The notes below the pieces were generated by a model. It searched no databases and was not told where the DNA came from. It was given only the letters and a program-made list of their open reading frames with translations. A stretch of 64,000 nucleotides of DNA from CALFVT01 sp039989855 (lineage in GTDB: Bacteria > Pseudomonadota > Alphaproteobacteria > Caulobacterales > Maricaulaceae): positions 186,001 to 250,000 of the forward strand of contig JBDXGZ010000008.1 in NCBI GenBank assembly GCA_039989855.1. The letters run 5' to 3'. A program made the position numbers and the translations under genes. Positions within the stretch are counted from its first letter, which is position 1. Each line of letters opens with the position of its first letter. Positions 1-9,041 of the stretch are shown one piece after another.

Positions 1-1
1 T

Positions 2-1282
2 ACGATTTTGGGCGGCCTGAACGAGGGTCTCTGGCCTGCGAGCCCTAATCATGACCCGTTCTTATCACGGGCCATGCGCGGGGAGTTGGGGTTGACCCTG
101 CCTGAGCGGAGATACGGCCTATCGGCCCATGACTTTGAAGGCTTGGCGATGGGCGCGCGGGTTATCCTCACACGGTCTAAGCGCAGTGACGGCACGCCAA
201 TGGTCGCCTCCCGTTGGCTCTGGCGGTTGAAGACCTTGTTTAACGGGGCCTACCGCGACGTGGTTGAGCTTAAAGGCGTGGAAGATGTGGCCGCCCATAT
301 GTTGCAACCTGATCAACCATATGTGGAATGGGCGCGTGCGCTCGATTATGTCCCGCCGCATGAGGTTAAGCCTGCGCCGATGCCAAACCCTAAGCCTGAT
401 GTTGCCGCCCGTTGGCCGCTACGGACGGGGGACGATATTTCTGTGACTAAATTTAAAACATGGATACGCGACCCTTACGCCATTTATGCGCGGCAAATCC
501 TAAACCTTGCGCCGCTTGAAGATTTAAATATGGAGCTCGGGCCGCGCGAATCTGGCAATGCCCTCCACAAAGCGATGGAAAGCTTGCTGAACCGCACGTT
601 GTCAGATGACGTCGCCATAGAAATAGACCGCCTCTATAAAGCCTTCCGCACGCAGCTCCTGAAAGTCGGATTTACAGAGCTTGATTTCGTCCGCGAGGAT
701 GTGCGTCTCAAGGCCTTGGCCGAAGCCGTGATTGATGATTTTCATACGCGCGGCAAAACGGGTTATAAAAATATTAGTGGTGAGAAAAAGGGCAAGCTGG
801 ATATAGCGGAGCTTGGGATTACGCTAACAGGCTACCCTGACCGTATTGACCTCGGGCCAGACGGCTATGAGGTCATTGATTTTAAAACGGGAGCCCCGCC
901 GGGCAAGCAAGAAGTGATTGTCGGGTTTGACCCGCAACTGCCGCTCCTCGCCTTAATGGTTGAAGCGGGAGCCTTTCAAAATGTGAAAGCTGCGCCCGTG
1001 GATGAGCTGAGCTATAAGCGCCTACGCGGTTCAGGCGACGGCTATGAAAGTCGCTCGGTGATTGAGCGCGGAACGAGCCGAAAAGAGCCTTTCCTCAGCG
1101 AAGATCATATTGCTAAAGCCAAAGAGACAATGAAACAACTCGTTGCCCAAGCGCGGGACGCACAAGCAGGCTACCCGTCGCAAATCCGAAAAAAATGGGC
1201 AAATAAATACGGCGATTATGATCAACTCGCGCGACGTGAAGAATGGTCACAGCTCACGGGGGACGATGCCAGTGAGTCATAA
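2..1282 (+). CDS. addB: Double-strand break repair protein AddB, 3' part
   Basis: C-terminal part of the AddB subunit of the AddAB helicase-nuclease, which resects DNA double-strand breaks for RecA loading. The reading frame is open from the first bases of the window, so the gene begins upstream and about 426 residues are visible. The first residues (GGLNEGLWP) match the conserved helicase-like part of alphaproteobacterial AddB. The C-terminal PDDEXK_1 nuclease domain is visible as GYPDRIDLG followed by EVIDFKTG (about nt 830-895), supplying the Asp and Asp-x-Lys metal ligands. The stop overlaps the addA start, so the two subunits are translationally coupled. The family assignment rests on these motifs and on the addA neighbour. 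Confidence 0.93.
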   Translation, partial: TILGGLNEGLWPASPNHDPFLSRAMRGELGLTLPERRYGLSAHDFEGLAMGARVILTRSKRSDGTPMVASRWLWRLKTLFNGAYRDVVELKGVEDVAAHMLQPDQPYVEWARALDYVPPHEVKPAPMPNPKPDVAARWPLRTGDDISVTKFKTWIRDPYAIYARQILNLAPLEDLNMELGPRESGNALHKAMESLLNRTLSDDVAIEIDRLYKAFRTQLLKVGFTELDFVREDVRLKALAEAVIDDFHTRGKTGYKNISGEKKGKLDIAELGITLTGYPDRIDLGPDGYEVIDFKTGAPPGKQEVIVGFDPQLPLLALMVEAGAFQNVKAAPVDELSYKRLRGSGDGYESRSVIERGTSRKEPFLSEDHIAKAKETMKQLVAQARDAQAGYPSQIRKKWANKYGDYDQLARREEWSQLTGDDASES

Positions 1283-4200
1283 CCCGAGTGATACGCGCGC
1301 CAAGATAGACGCGGCGAGTGCCGCCCAACGCCACGCGGCAGACCCATCTGGCTCTCGCTTTGCCTCGGCCAATGCGGGGTCTGGGAAAACCCATGTGCTG
1401 GTCAACCGTGTTTCGCAATTATTGATTGCAGGTGTCGCGCCTGATCATATTTTGTGCCTGACCTATACAAAAGCGGCGGCGAGTGAGATGCAGACCCGCC
1501 TGTTCGAAAAGCTCGGGAAATGGTCGGTCATGTCGGAAACGGCGTTGAACGAAGAGCTTGTTAAATTATTTGGCCGTGAGGACCACGGGGTAAAACTGTC
1601 TAAGGCGCGAGCTTTGTTTGCCAAAGCGCTTGAAACCCCGGGCGGATTGAAAGTCCAAACCATTCATGCCTTTTGCGAATTTGTCCTGTCCCGCTTTCCT
1701 GTTGAGATCGGGCTTTTGCCGGGGTTCGAAACTTTGCAAGATGCGGAGCGGATTAAGCTCTTAGCGGACGCCGAGACGACATTACTCAAAGAGGCGCAAG
1801 ATGACCCTAAGGGTGATATAGCTTCGGCGTTCCGTTTCTTTGCCGCTCAGTCTGCGGACCTAACCTTGCAAGATCATTTTAAATGGATGGGCTATAATAT
1901 TTACGGCATTGAGCGCTGGGTGAAGCGAGGTGGTGTTACGCCTTTGGCAGAAAATCTAGGGATTGCGATTGGCACATCGGTTGACGATATTTGCCGTGCC
2001 GCTTGGGAGGCGACTGACAGAGATGTTTTGCGCGAGCTTTGTCTGCAACTGATTAGTAATGATGCGGTGACGAACCAAAAGGTCGGTGCGGCCCTTGATC
2101 TAGCCTTAGTGGAGCCAGACGCGGCGAGCGCCTTTAATCTCTACCGCGATATATTTTTCACACAAAGCGGTAGCGTTCGAGCCTCTATTGTAACAGCGAA
2201 AGCGCCGCCTCTCGCGCAAAGCTTTCTTGGGGCGAAAGCTTATATGCCAACGGATGAGGTAACGCGTATATTAGCTATCGATCATCAGATCAAATCCGCA
2301 GCTTTATTGCAGGCGACCCAAGCGCTTTACGCTTTGGCGGTACCTTTTGCAAAAGCCTTCTCAAAAGGGAAGGCGGATTTGCGTCGTGTGAGTTTTGATG
2401 ATCAAATCCAGCATGTTCGCAAATTGTTACTCTGGTCGGAAGTGGCCGATTGGGTGCGCTATAAACTCGATGGGGGGATTAGTCATATTTTGGTTGATGA
2501 AGCCCAAGATACGCCGCCTGTGCAGTGGGATATTCTTGACGCGCTGCATGAGAATTTCGATCCAGAAGATAAGCATCAAAAGACAGGTCTTGCAAAAACT
2601 TTCTTCGCGGTGGGGGATGAAAAGCAATCTATTTATGCGTTTCAAGGGGCGAAGCCTGAAGTCTTCCTCAGTAAAACCCAAGCCTATGATGACGGCGCGA
2701 ATTTGAAAGCCCCAAGGATGCGGACGTCCTTCCGCTCCGCGCCTGAAATATTGGCGCTCGTTGATCAATTGTTCATTGAGGGCGGTGGCTCTCAGCGCAT
2801 GTTCGATGCTGAGAAGTTCGCGACTGGGGGGGATAAAACGCGCCATGTGGCCGTGAGACATGATCAGGGTTACGCGGAGCTTTGGCCCGTCTCTCCGCGT
2901 CCTGAAACGGGGGAGGAAGAAGAGCCTGGTGATCTGCGGCCTCTTGATGAGGCAGGCGGTCAAGACGCGCGCGAAGTTCTCGCCGCGAAAATCTCTCGTG
3001 AAATTAAACAATGGCTTGATGATAAACGCACGGTGTTTGACCGCGAGATAAAAGAGGCGCGTCCGATACGAGCAGGGGACGTTTTGATCTTGGTGCAAAA
3101 ACGCGGCCCGCTTTATAAGGCTTTGTTGCGGCATTTGAAAAAAGCTCATGTTCCTGTCGTCGGGCCAGACCGATTGGTGCTTAAAGAGGCTTTGGTGGTG
3201 AAAGACCTGTTGGCGCTTGCACGGTTTATCTTGCAGCCCCATGATGATTTGGCTCTTGCGGAACTTCTTAAGGGGCCGTTTTTTAATTGGGATGAAGATC
3301 AGCTGTTCAAAGTGGCTTACGGTCGCGAGGGGCCGTTATGGGCGGCGTTACAACAGAGTGATTTAAAAGAGAGTGTAGAGACGTTGCGGCGCGCCCAAAG
3401 CCGCGCGGCATATCTGGCGCCCTATGAGTTTTTCGCGCGATTCTTGGATGAATGCGACGCGGAGGGCACGAGCCACCTCATCAAGCTTTACCGGCGATTG
3501 TCGATGGAGGCGAAAGACGCCATGCAAAGTTTTCTCGCGCGCGCCCTCGCTCATCAACGCCAAGGGGTTCCGTCCTTGCATGATTTTGTCGCGAGCTTTC
3601 AATATGACGAAACGGAACTAAAGCGCGAGCTTGATAATGTAACTGACCAAGTGCGGATCATGACGGTTCACGGTGCAAAAGGCCTCGAAGCCCCGATTGT
3701 GATTTTGCCCGATGCGTCTGACCCACCGCGTAAAGAGAGCCGTAAAAACCCGATACAGCCCTTTGACGAGGGTTATGTGTTCGCAGCTAAAGCCTCTAAA
3801 GGCTTGACCTTAGCCGATGATATATTTGACGGGAAGTCAGAGCTTGAAGCGCAAGAATATCTCCGCCGTCTTTATGTGGCGCTAACGCGGGCGGAAACGG
3901 AATTAATTATTTGCGGTTATGAGCGCGGGGTTAATACGAAACTCACCACATGGTATGATGATGTGAAGGCGGCGCTTGAAGGGCTTGGCGGCACGGAAGT
4001 TGAAACGCCGTTTGGAGCAGGGCTGTCTTACGGCGCACGGTCAGCGTCTAAGGTTTTAGGGCAGACTGCAGAGGCCGCTGATATTGTGGCCTTACCTGAC
4101 TTTTTAAAGCAAATGGCCGCGCAACCAAAACAGGGCATGGAACGAGTCACGCCGAGCCATATGGTGGCGGGGCTAGAGGCTGACCATATGTCTGAAGCCC

Positions 4201-4766
4201 CCGTGCGTTCGCCGTTATTTGAGACGCCTGACCGTTTCCAACGCGGTATCATTATCCATAAGCTCTTGGAATTTCTACCTGACGTCGATAGGGCGCGGCA
4301 GGGCGATATCGCCACGGATTTTCTACAGGCTCATGACGGCTTATCCGCTGCGCAGCGGACTGATATTTACGACACTGTTTTCGCGGTTCTCCGTCATCCT
4401 GATTATGGTGAGTTTTTCGGGAGCGACGCCGCGGTTCAAACCCGCGCCGAAGTCTCAATATCTGGTCGATCAGATAAGCTGCCTGATAATATGCTCGTGA
4501 GTGGTCAAATTGACCGTCTGTGCATCTATCCTGACCGTGTTTTGATCTTGGATTATAAGTCCAATCGTCCCCCGCCGAAAACCGAAGCGGAGGTTGCGCC
4601 GCTCTATATGACGCAAATGGCGACCTATGCGGCTTTGATGGGGGAAGCCTACCCTGACCACAAAATTGAGTGCGCTCTGTTGTGGACCGATGGACCACAC
4701 CTTATGACATTATCGGAAACTTCTATGGCCGCCGCCTTGACGCGGCTAGGTCGGCTCCCTAACTAG
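1266..4766 (+). CDS. addA: Double-strand break repair helicase AddA
   Basis: UvrD/Rep-type superfamily 1 helicase with a C-terminal nuclease, the partner of AddB; about 1166 residues, usual for the alphaproteobacterial family. Visible motifs in order: Walker A ANAGSGKT (residues about 34-41), motif Ia LTYTKAAASEM, DEAQD Walker B (about 410), VGDEKQSIYAFQGA motif III, TVHGAKGLE motif V, LYVALTRAE motif VI, and a C-terminal nuclease with GQIDRL and LILDYKSN (about 1080-1100). The frame is open further upstream, but ATG 1266 is preferred because a GGGG purine run lies just before it and it gives a 17-base overlap with addB. The N-terminus from here fits the family. It is co-transcribed with addB and possibly with the thioredoxin gene downstream. 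Confidence 0.94.
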   Translation: MPVSHNPSDTRAKIDAASAAQRHAADPSGSRFASANAGSGKTHVLVNRVSQLLIAGVAPDHILCLTYTKAAASEMQTRLFEKLGKWSVMSETALNEELVKLFGREDHGVKLSKARALFAKALETPGGLKVQTIHAFCEFVLSRFPVEIGLLPGFETLQDAERIKLLADAETTLLKEAQDDPKGDIASAFRFFAAQSADLTLQDHFKWMGYNIYGIERWVKRGGVTPLAENLGIAIGTSVDDICRAAWEATDRDVLRELCLQLISNDAVTNQKVGAALDLALVEPDAASAFNLYRDIFFTQSGSVRASIVTAKAPPLAQSFLGAKAYMPTDEVTRILAIDHQIKSAALLQATQALYALAVPFAKAFSKGKADLRRVSFDDQIQHVRKLLLWSEVADWVRYKLDGGISHILVDEAQDTPPVQWDILDALHENFDPEDKHQKTGLAKTFFAVGDEKQSIYAFQGAKPEVFLSKTQAYDDGANLKAPRMRTSFRSAPEILALVDQLFIEGGGSQRMFDAEKFATGGDKTRHVAVRHDQGYAELWPVSPRPETGEEEEPGDLRPLDEAGGQDAREVLAAKISREIKQWLDDKRTVFDREIKEARPIRAGDVLILVQKRGPLYKALLRHLKKAHVPVVGPDRLVLKEALVVKDLLALARFILQPHDDLALAELLKGPFFNWDEDQLFKVAYGREGPLWAALQQSDLKESVETLRRAQSRAAYLAPYEFFARFLDECDAEGTSHLIKLYRRLSMEAKDAMQSFLARALAHQRQGVPSLHDFVASFQYDETELKRELDNVTDQVRIMTVHGAKGLEAPIVILPDASDPPRKESRKNPIQPFDEGYVFAAKASKGLTLADDIFDGKSELEAQEYLRRLYVALTRAETELIICGYERGVNTKLTTWYDDVKAALEGLGGTEVETPFGAGLSYGARSASKVLGQTAEAADIVALPDFLKQMAAQPKQGMERVTPSHMVAGLEADHMSEAPVRSPLFETPDRFQRGIIIHKLLEFLPDVDRARQGDIATDFLQAHDGLSAAQRTDIYDTVFAVLRHPDYGEFFGSDAAVQTRAEVSISGRSDKLPDNMLVSGQIDRLCIYPDRVLILDYKSNRPPPKTEAEVAPLYMTQMATYAALMGEAYPDHKIECALLWTDGPHLMTLSETSMAAALTRLGRLPN

Positions 4767-4791
4767 GAGGTAAGATAATAAGGAGTCCACC

Positions 4792-5115
4792 ATGCCAACA
4801 GTCAAAGTATCAGATTCTAGCTTTAAATCCGATGTGATCGAAGCAGATAAACCCGTCCTTGTCGATTTTTGGGCGGAATGGTGTGGTCCGTGTAAACAAA
4901 TTGGCCCTGCACTTGAGGCTTTGTCCGATGAAATGGGTGAGAAAATCACCGTGGCGAAAGTTAATATTGACGATGACCCTGAAACGCCCGCTAAATTTCA
5001 TGTGCGTGGTATTCCGACGCTGATGATCTTTAAGGGTGGTCAAGTGGTTGCAACGAAAGTCGGCTCCATGACCAAGTCGACCCTCAGCGCGTGGGTTGAG
5101 GAACATACGGGTTAG
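4792..5115 (+). CDS. trxA: Thioredoxin
   Basis: Small cytoplasmic thioredoxin of 107 residues, the normal family length, reducing protein disulfides with electrons from thioredoxin reductase. The active site WCGPCK is intact (residues about 28-33), as is the cis-proline segment GIPTLMIFKGG. The start is supported by AGGAG (4781-4785), and a second AGGAGG lies slightly upstream (4765-4770). It lies 25 bases after addA, the usual alphaproteobacterial arrangement, and is followed by a clear hairpin terminator. Confidence 0.96.
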   Translation: MPTVKVSDSSFKSDVIEADKPVLVDFWAEWCGPCKQIGPALEALSDEMGEKITVAKVNIDDDPETPAKFHVRGIPTLMIFKGGQVVATKVGSMTKSTLSAWVEEHTG

Positions 5116-5144
5116 CCCGCCTCACACGCTTTATGAATTTACCG

Positions 5145-5170
5145 AACCGCAGCTTTGTCTGCGGTTTTTA
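5145..5170 (+). terminator. Rho-independent terminator after trxA
   Basis: AACCGCAG (5145-5152) pairs perfectly with CTGCGGTT (5159-5166) across a six-base loop, and a T run follows. It closes the addB-addA-trxA transcript and lies just before the end of the convergent lipoprotein gene. Confidence 0.85.
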
Positions 5171-5193
5171 TTTGGGGCAAAGAGGCGGCGCGC

Positions 5194-5748
5194 TTAATCC
5201 TCAACAGGTTCAAGTTCTAAATATACAGGGTTTGGGTAAAGCCTAAGTCCAGATCCGCTTAGGGCAAAGGCTCCAATCGGCCCAATGAGAACGGCGGTTG
5301 CGAGTGTTTTTGCAATGTCCGCTGATGATGTCGACGCTTGGTTTAAACTATCGCTATAAATTGCATCATCTCCCGATTTTTCAACATAATCGGCTGCCGT
5401 TATAAGGGTTGCATTTGTTATTAACTGAGATTGGTCTTTTGGAGGATTTGTCTCTGACCTTGCAATTATTCTGGCGGTTTTAAATCCTTCTTTTTCAACA
5501 CGAACGATAAAGGTTGATCTTTTAGGGACGGTAAAACGACAGGGTGATGCAAGGCACCCATAAGTCTCCATAGGCAAGCTCTCGTCATGCTCTCGCGCGC
5601 TAACGCTTTTGGGTGTTTCTAGGGTTGTTGTGACAAGCGCGCCCGCTGGAAGGGTGGCTATGCTAAATTCATTTGATCCGATAGAGGGAGTTGAGGCACA
5701 GCATGCAAGGAGTGTCGCACCAGCTATTGAGAGGATAATCTTTGTCAT
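5194..5748 (-). CDS. PEGA-like lipoprotein, paralogue 3 of a tandem triplet
   Basis: A 184-residue predicted lipoprotein; function not known. The N-terminus has a hydrophobic signal ending in a lipobox-like LLACC. The core shares with the next two upstream genes a segment of the type LPAGALVTTTLE, YGC..SPC.F.VPKRS.FI.RVEKEGF, and a C-terminal L.LYPNPV.LEL motif. The VEKEGF segment resembles PEGA-type surface repeats, but this is a resemblance only. The start lies three bases after the stop of the preceding paralogue and has no clear ribosome site, suggesting translational coupling. Outer membrane attachment is inferred from the lipobox. Confidence 0.7.
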   Translation of the reverse strand: MTKIILSIAGATLLACCASTPSIGSNEFSIATLPAGALVTTTLETPKSVSAREHDESLPMETYGCLASPCRFTVPKRSTFIVRVEKEGFKTARIIARSETNPPKDQSQLITNATLITAADYVEKSGDDAIYSDSLNQASTSSADIAKTLATAVLIGPIGAFALSGSGLRLYPNPVYLELEPVED

Positions 5749-5751
5749 AAG

Positions 5752-6354
5752 TTATGGTTTTGTTTTACGGCTTGCAAATGTCTGGTTCGGGTCGGTTAAT
5801 CCGTCGAGATCATAATTTTTCGTCTCGACTGTTCCGACTGGGTGTAGCTTTAGGCTCACGGGGTTAGGATATAGGCTGAGTAAAGACCCTGATAGGGCAT
5901 CGGTTGCTAAAAGGGGCGTCGCGAAGCCCATGGTGGTGAGGCTCGCGGCGAGTGTTGCACCAGCAACACCTGTGCCTGAAACAGCTGGTAATAATACGGA
6001 CGAGCTTGCCGCTGTTGTTACCGTACTATCTGCAGCCGTATTGCCGAGTCCTGCTTTTGAGCGAACGATAATACGCGCAGGCTCGAAACCGTCATGTTCA
6101 ACCCGTGCAATGAATTTTGATCTGCGCGGAACTTTTATTTCGCAAGGGGTCGAGTCGCAGCCATAATATACCGGGTCTAAATCGGGTGATTTTTTGCGCG
6201 CCTTAACGCTGTCTTTGGTTTCCAAACTTGTTGTGACCCGCGCACCCGGCGGGTCGGTCATGACCTGAAACGGTTCATGTGTTCCTCTAACGACTGTGGC
6301 ACAGTTTGTTAATATAAGTAGGCAAGGAGTGAGTATCAAAAATATTTTTTTCAT
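5752..6354 (-). CDS. PEGA-like lipoprotein, paralogue 2 of a tandem triplet
   Basis: Predicted lipoprotein of about 200 residues with signal MKKIFLILTPCLLILTNC, whose lipobox Cys precedes ATVVRG. It has the paralogous core: DPPGARVTTSLE, PVYYGCDSTPCEIKVPRRS and VEHDGFEPA, then an Ala/Thr-rich hydrophobic stretch and a C-terminal LYPNPVSLKLHPV. An in-frame ATG at 6363 adds three residues, but its AAGG would be only two bases away; at ATG 6354 the spacing is about eleven, so 6354 is preferred. It is the middle gene of three. Cellular role unknown. Confidence 0.68.
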   Translation of the reverse strand: MKKIFLILTPCLLILTNCATVVRGTHEPFQVMTDPPGARVTTSLETKDSVKARKKSPDLDPVYYGCDSTPCEIKVPRRSKFIARVEHDGFEPARIIVRSKAGLGNTAADSTVTTAASSSVLLPAVSGTGVAGATLAASLTTMGFATPLLATDALSGSLLSLYPNPVSLKLHPVGTVETKNYDLDGLTDPNQTFASRKTKP

Positions 6355-6372
6355 AAGAACCATAACCTTGAT

Positions 6373-6987
6373 CTAGTTTTCTTGCTTTTTGGCTCGCTTG
6401 GCTCGAATTTCTTCGACTTTAGGATGAGGCGCAAATTCCGTCCCTTTTGGCGGAAGGGTGAGAACGACAGGATTGGGCCGTAAATTCAACAAAGCCCCTG
6501 ACGCAGCGTCAACGCCCACAGAGACAACCAAAAGCCCACCGGTTGCGATTCCCGCAGCGCCTGCGGCAACACCTGTTGCTATACCGCCGCCAGATAGGCC
6601 GCCTGCCAGTGCGCCGACGCCGAGACCAAAAGTAGCCCCTAATCCAGCAGAACCTGCGACATCGGCATTTAGGCTCTCTTTATGGATGCCGCTGTCAACA
6701 CCGACTTCAACGTCTTCATAGCCGTCAAGGCTAATGGTCATAATAAATTCAGACCGCCGCGACATTTTAATTTCACACGGTGTTGATGGGCATCCGTAAT
6801 ATTGGGGCTCAAGGTCTGGGTTTTGCTTACGCGCCTTTTTACTGCTCGCAAGCTCTTTGTCTGTTAACACCATGGCCCCTGGAGGTTCGGTATCGATAAT
6901 CATCTTTGTATTGCTGCCCCGTGTCACTGTTGCACAGCCAGAAAGATAGATGCCGCAAACGGTGCACATCATTAGATTCTTTAGCAT
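6373..6987 (-). CDS. PEGA-like lipoprotein with glycine-rich segment, paralogue 1 of a tandem triplet
   Basis: First gene of the lipoprotein triplet, 204 residues. The signal ends in the lipobox LSGC, followed by ATVTRGS as in its neighbour. The shared core is TEPPGAMVLTD, PQYYGCPSTPCEIKMSRRS and LDGYEDVEV. Residues about 110-160 form a Gly/Ala-rich hydrophobic stretch resembling a glycine zipper, then LNLRPNPVVLTLPP and a charged Lys-rich tail. The Shine-Dalgarno AGGGAAG lies three bases from the ATG and forms one arm of a perfect inverted repeat (see the entry at 6991). Function unknown; envelope location inferred. Confidence 0.7.
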   Translation of the reverse strand: MLKNLMMCTVCGIYLSGCATVTRGSNTKMIIDTEPPGAMVLTDKELASSKKARKQNPDLEPQYYGCPSTPCEIKMSRRSEFIMTISLDGYEDVEVGVDSGIHKESLNADVAGSAGLGATFGLGVGALAGGLSGGGIATGVAAGAAGIATGGLLVVSVGVDAASGALLNLRPNPVVLTLPPKGTEFAPHPKVEEIRAKRAKKQEN

Positions 6988-6990
6988 GTT

Positions 6991-7017
6991 CTTCCCTATA
7001 GTCGTTTTACAGGGAAG
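6991..7017 (-). promoter_or_regulatory. Hairpin able to sequester the ribosome binding site of the lipoprotein operon
   Basis: On the minus strand CTTCCCT (7017-7011) and AGGGAAG (6997-6991) are perfectly complementary over seven bases with a 13-base loop. The 3' arm is the Shine-Dalgarno of the gene starting at 6987. In mRNA the hairpin would hide the ribosome site, so translation control is inferred. Whether the transcript covers both arms cannot be seen. Confidence 0.5.
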
Positions 7018-7121
7018 TTATGGGGGTAAGTTGCTCTTAAATGAAATGAGCAAGCCTTTCAAACTGTTTCAATGGGGACACTTTGAATGTCGGTTTGTTA
7101 CGGTCTCTGGCTGAATATTCT

Positions 7122-8027
7122 CTATGACTCCGACTTATCAGTGCCGCCCATGAGAGCGGCGACGGTCTTCAGCTCGAAGTCGCTGGCGTCATGACGTTCA
7201 AATAATTGACCCTCGGGCTCACCCCATGCGCGGTTGACCATACAGCCCCGTATGACGGCAGGGCGCGCGTCAATTTGCTTAGCCCAACGCATCACGTTTT
7301 TGTAGCTTTTGACGTCAAGAAACTCTTCGGCGCTATAAAGGCGTCCGAGGCATAATTGCCCGTACCACGGCCAAATTGCCATATCGGCAATGGTGTAATC
7401 AGAGCCGCTCATAAATTCATTGTTTGCGAGGTGGCGATCAAGCACATCTAATTGCCGTTTCACTTCCATGGAGAAACGGTCGATACAATATTCGATCTTA
7501 ATCGGGGCGTAATTGTAGAAATGACCAAAGCCACCGCCCAGATAAGGCGCGCTTCCCATCTGCCAAAACAGCCAAGACATGCACTCGGCGCGAGCCTGAG
7601 TATCTTTGGGTAAGAAGGCGTCGAACTTTTCAGCTAAGTAGAGCATGATAGCGCCAGATTCAAAGACGCGCTGCGGTGGATTTACGCTATTGTCCATCAT
7701 GGCAGGGATTTTTGAATTGGGATTAATATCGACAAAGTCGCTGCCGAATTGGTGACCCTCATTAATCATGATGAGGTAAGCATCATATTCAGCGCCCGTG
7801 CGACCAAGGGCTAAAAGCTCTTCGAACAAGATAGTGACTTTTTGACCATTAGGCGTCGCCATAGAGTAAAGCTGAAACGGATGTTCGCCGCTCCGTAACT
7901 CTTTATCATGTGTAGATCCAGCAACAGGACGATTGATATTGGCAAAACGTCCGCCGCTACCTTTCTCCCATTTCCAAACTTTTGCGGGTTCATAGCCTGC
8001 TGGGAGATTATCTTTAGGATCGGACAT
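7122..8027 (-). CDS. yghU: Glutathione S-transferase-like disulfide-bond oxidoreductase, YghU type
   Basis: 301-residue cytoplasmic protein of the nu-class glutathione transferase family, known in E. coli YghU and YfcG for glutathione-dependent disulfide reductase activity. The long N-terminal extension before the thioredoxin fold is characteristic. Other visible signatures are LYSMATPNGQKVTILFEEL, INPNSKIPAM with the cis-Pro, ESGAIMLYLAEKF, and the helical C-terminal domain with YTIADMAIWPWY. AAGGAG six bases before the ATG supports the start. It lies two bases after tesB and should be co-transcribed with it. Confidence 0.9.
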   Translation of the reverse strand: MSDPKDNLPAGYEPAKVWKWEKGSGGRFANINRPVAGSTHDKELRSGEHPFQLYSMATPNGQKVTILFEELLALGRTGAEYDAYLIMINEGHQFGSDFVDINPNSKIPAMMDNSVNPPQRVFESGAIMLYLAEKFDAFLPKDTQARAECMSWLFWQMGSAPYLGGGFGHFYNYAPIKIEYCIDRFSMEVKRQLDVLDRHLANNEFMSGSDYTIADMAIWPWYGQLCLGRLYSAEEFLDVKSYKNVMRWAKQIDARPAVIRGCMVNRAWGEPEGQLFERHDASDFELKTVAALMGGTDKSES

Positions 8028-8029
8028 GA

Positions 8030-8908
8030 TTACTCCTTGTCATCAATGAGCCGTATGAGGCCCTCTTGTATGGTTGACGCCATTAACATGCCGTCTTGTG
8101 TGTAAAATAGCCCACGGTTGAGGCCACGTGACCGTGCCGCTCTGGGACTATCCAAATAATAATAGATCCATTGGTCGACCTTGATTTCACTATGAAACCA
8201 CATGGCGTGGTCAAGGCTCGCACCGATAATACGTTTATTATAGAACGAAATACCATGCGGACGTAAGGCCGTAGCCATCAGTAATTTGTCAGATATGAAA
8301 GCTAAGGCAGACCTGTGTAGAATAGGGTCTTTGCCAATATCCTTTGTGACTTTAAACCAGAAGCCGCCCGTAGGCTCCATTTTTTGAGGATTATAAGGAT
8401 CAATAGGTGAGGGAATACGCACATCAATAATCTTGGGCGGGAAGGCAAAAGGTTTTGGCATTTGCGGATATTTACGTTGGATGTCGTTCATATAGTCGAC
8501 ATAGCTTTGAAGCTCTTCAGGAGGCGGAATGTCGCTCGGCATTTCGATTTGATGCTCGAGTCCTGTTTCGCGTTTTTGAAAGGAAATTGAGGCGTTAAAA
8601 ATCGCACGCCCATGTTGACGCGCGACAACACGGCGGGTGGAAAAACTACGGCCATCGCGGATGGGGTCTACATCATAAATCACCGAGCGAGACATATCTC
8701 CGGGACGAAGAAAATAGGCGTGCATTGAATGGGGGACGCGCGTGTCGTCATCAATAGTGCGAGCCGCAGAATATAGGGCTTGTGCAAGAACTTGCCCGCC
8801 AAAAATGCGCCGCAAGGGAAACTGTATAGGATTTCCGCTAAATAGATTGCTATCAATCTCATTTACGGTCAGGCCCTCTATAAGGGATGTTAAAGTTAAG
8901 GCGCTCAT
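8030..8908 (-). CDS. tesB: Acyl-CoA thioesterase II
   Basis: 292-residue double-hotdog thioesterase that hydrolyses medium and long chain acyl-CoA to free fatty acid and CoA. The FGGQVLAQALYSA motif lies near residue 35. The second hotdog carries SLDHAMWFHSE with the catalytic Asp, and the C-terminus has the conserved Gln segment QEGLIRL. Length matches E. coli TesB. AAGG lies upstream of the start. First gene of a two-gene unit with the YghU-type gene. Confidence 0.93.
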   Translation of the reverse strand: MSALTLTSLIEGLTVNEIDSNLFSGNPIQFPLRRIFGGQVLAQALYSAARTIDDDTRVPHSMHAYFLRPGDMSRSVIYDVDPIRDGRSFSTRRVVARQHGRAIFNASISFQKRETGLEHQIEMPSDIPPPEELQSYVDYMNDIQRKYPQMPKPFAFPPKIIDVRIPSPIDPYNPQKMEPTGGFWFKVTKDIGKDPILHRSALAFISDKLLMATALRPHGISFYNKRIIGASLDHAMWFHSEIKVDQWIYYYLDSPRAARSRGLNRGLFYTQDGMLMASTIQEGLIRLIDDKE

Positions 8909-9041
8909 ATGGGGTTACCTTAGGTCATATAGGTTGAAGACGTAAACTTAAATATGTGTAGGTCTACTATTTGGTTGTTGTTTCTTTTTCACTTAACAAT
9001 TTTGTTCTTATTTGATAAGAAAACTTATTGAGGAGAATAAA

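Noticed and set aside
1143..1265. Upstream extension of addA from earlier in-frame starts
   Set aside because: It would lie inside the addB nuclease domain end and gives an N-terminus unlike the family; ATG 1266 has a ribosome site.
2427..3242. 271-codon open frame on the minus strand
   Set aside because: Lies wholly inside addA, whose helicase motifs fix the coding strand; the translation has no recognisable domain.
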